Position numbers and translations under genes: made by a program. Under the pieces are notes generated by a model. That model made no database searches. It saw only the letters and a list, made by a program, of their open reading frames with translations, and was not told the origin of the DNA. A stretch of DNA of 64,000 nt from Pseudomonas moorei (GTDB lineage Bacteria; Pseudomonadota; Gammaproteobacteria; Pseudomonadales; Pseudomonadaceae), in the NCBI RefSeq assembly GCF_008801475.1, contig NZ_VZPP01000002.1, positions 186,001 through 250,000 on the forward strand, given 5' to 3'. Positions 63,459 through 64,000 of this stretch are shown here, piece after piece. Each line of letters starts with the position of its first letter. Position 1 is the stretch's first letter.

Positions 63459-64000
63459 ATGTCTACCCACAGTCGCTCTTCGATTTTCTTCGCCAGTTCG
63501 TTGATGGTTTTGCTGTTGGCCGCCGGTGGTTTCGGTTACTGGAAGTCAATGCATGACCGGCTGCCCGAAGGCTTGTACGTCGGCAATGGCCGCCTTGAAG
63601 CCACCGAAGTGCAGATCGCCAGCAAGACACCCGGACGCCTGGCAGAGGTGTTCGTCGATGAAGGCGACAAGGTCACCAAGGGCCAACTGCTGGCCCGCAT
63701 GGATACCCGCACCCTCGAAGCCCAGCGCAACCAGGCTGAAGCCGAGGTGCTGCGTGCGCGGGAAAACCTGTCCGCCGCCCAGGCCAACGTGCAACTGCGC
63801 CAGAGCGAACAACTGCTGGCTCAACAGGAGCTCAAGCGCTCCCAGGAACTGATAAAGCACGGTTTCGTCAGCAGCCAGGTCGTCGATCAACAACAGGCGC
63901 GCCTGGACACAGGCGTTGCCGCAGTCGCCGCTTCCAGAGCCCAGGTATCGGCGGTCAGCGCGACGATTGGCGCAGCCCAGGCCCAAGTGGCGATGTTGAC
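63459..64000 (+). CDS. HlyD-family membrane-fusion protein (3' end beyond the window)
   Basis: 180 complete codons from the ATG at 63459 (MSTHSRSSIFFASSLMVLLL), then the window ends. One N-terminal signal-anchor is followed by a barrel-sandwich segment GNGRLEATEVQIASKTPGRLAEVFVDEGDKVTKGQLLARMD and the start of the coiled-coil hairpin (RNQAEAEVLRARENLSAAQANVQLRQSEQLLAQQELKRSQEL). It is the periplasmic adaptor of an ABC- or RND-type efflux system; in pseudomonads the next gene is an ABC exporter of the YhiH type. Substrate unknown. Confidence 0.88.
   Translation, partial: MSTHSRSSIFFASSLMVLLLAAGGFGYWKSMHDRLPEGLYVGNGRLEATEVQIASKTPGRLAEVFVDEGDKVTKGQLLARMDTRTLEAQRNQAEAEVLRARENLSAAQANVQLRQSEQLLAQQELKRSQELIKHGFVSSQVVDQQQARLDTGVAAVAASRAQVSAVSATIGAAQAQVAML

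Overview
The window is chromosomal DNA of a Pseudomonas, most likely of the P. fluorescens complex. The evidence is high-GC coding sequence with GC-rich third positions, gene order matching other pseudomonads (as recalled, not searched), and about seventeen intergenic REP palindromes of the fluorescens type (core GCGAGCNNGCTCGC or GCTGGCNNGCCAGC). Nearly every stretch is a recognisable housekeeping or transport gene. There is no prophage, integron, insertion sequence, CRISPR array, tRNA or rRNA.

Layout. (1) 1-17400: ilvA (cut by the left edge), rpiA, two tandem SdiA-regulated-family membrane proteins, a FAH-family hydrolase, a D-2-hydroxyglutarate dehydrogenase divergent from serA, small envelope or unknown proteins (DUF4399, a one-lobed solute-binding protein, DUF523, a 2OG-Fe(II) oxygenase, DUF2059), an alpha/beta hydrolase, a thioredoxin-like DUF6436 protein, a penicillin/AHL acylase (hacB-like), and a GlxA-type regulator divergent from an HD-domain hydrolase. 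(2) 17500-28900: the polyamine locus spuBCDEFGH facing spuI, with a broken spuA remnant between them, then a TetR regulator. (3) 28900-39400: an organosulfur block, ssuEADCBF, lsfA, two OprD-family porins and a lone tauA-like binding protein without tauBCD. (4) 39500-64000: argA, argE, a CYTH/CHAD protein, an Lrp regulator, a GspE/PilB-type ATPase, the glycine cleavage genes gcvT-gcvH and gcvP separated by an inverted DegT aminotransferase, a ferric-iron ABC transporter with a candidate Fur box, the ubiquinone operon UPF0149-pepP-ubiH-DUF4442-visC, a zapB-like gene and zapA, 6S RNA, 5-formyl-THF cyclo-ligase, an overlooked 51-residue membrane protein, an EVE-domain protein and the start of an HlyD-type fusion protein.

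How they work together. SerA and the D-2-hydroxyglutarate dehydrogenase form a known metabolic couple. Spu proteins import spermidine/putrescine and degrade it by transamination or gamma-glutamylation; the hydrolase step at this locus has decayed. Ssu enzymes desulfonate alkanesulfonates with FMNH2 from SsuE, with LsfA as the peroxide-defence companion, and the neighbouring porins and binding protein probably serve the same sulfur-scavenging task. Shared AT-rich promoter boxes in that block suggest one regulon. GcvTHP make one-carbon units, which fits the folate enzyme near 6S RNA.

The strongest unusual signals are the spuA remnant, the conserved promoter boxes of the sulfur block, the orphan tauA beside argA, the one-lobed binding protein, the DegT gene splitting the gcv genes, and a REP element that supplies the argE stop codon. 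I did not find a clearly new multi-gene system.
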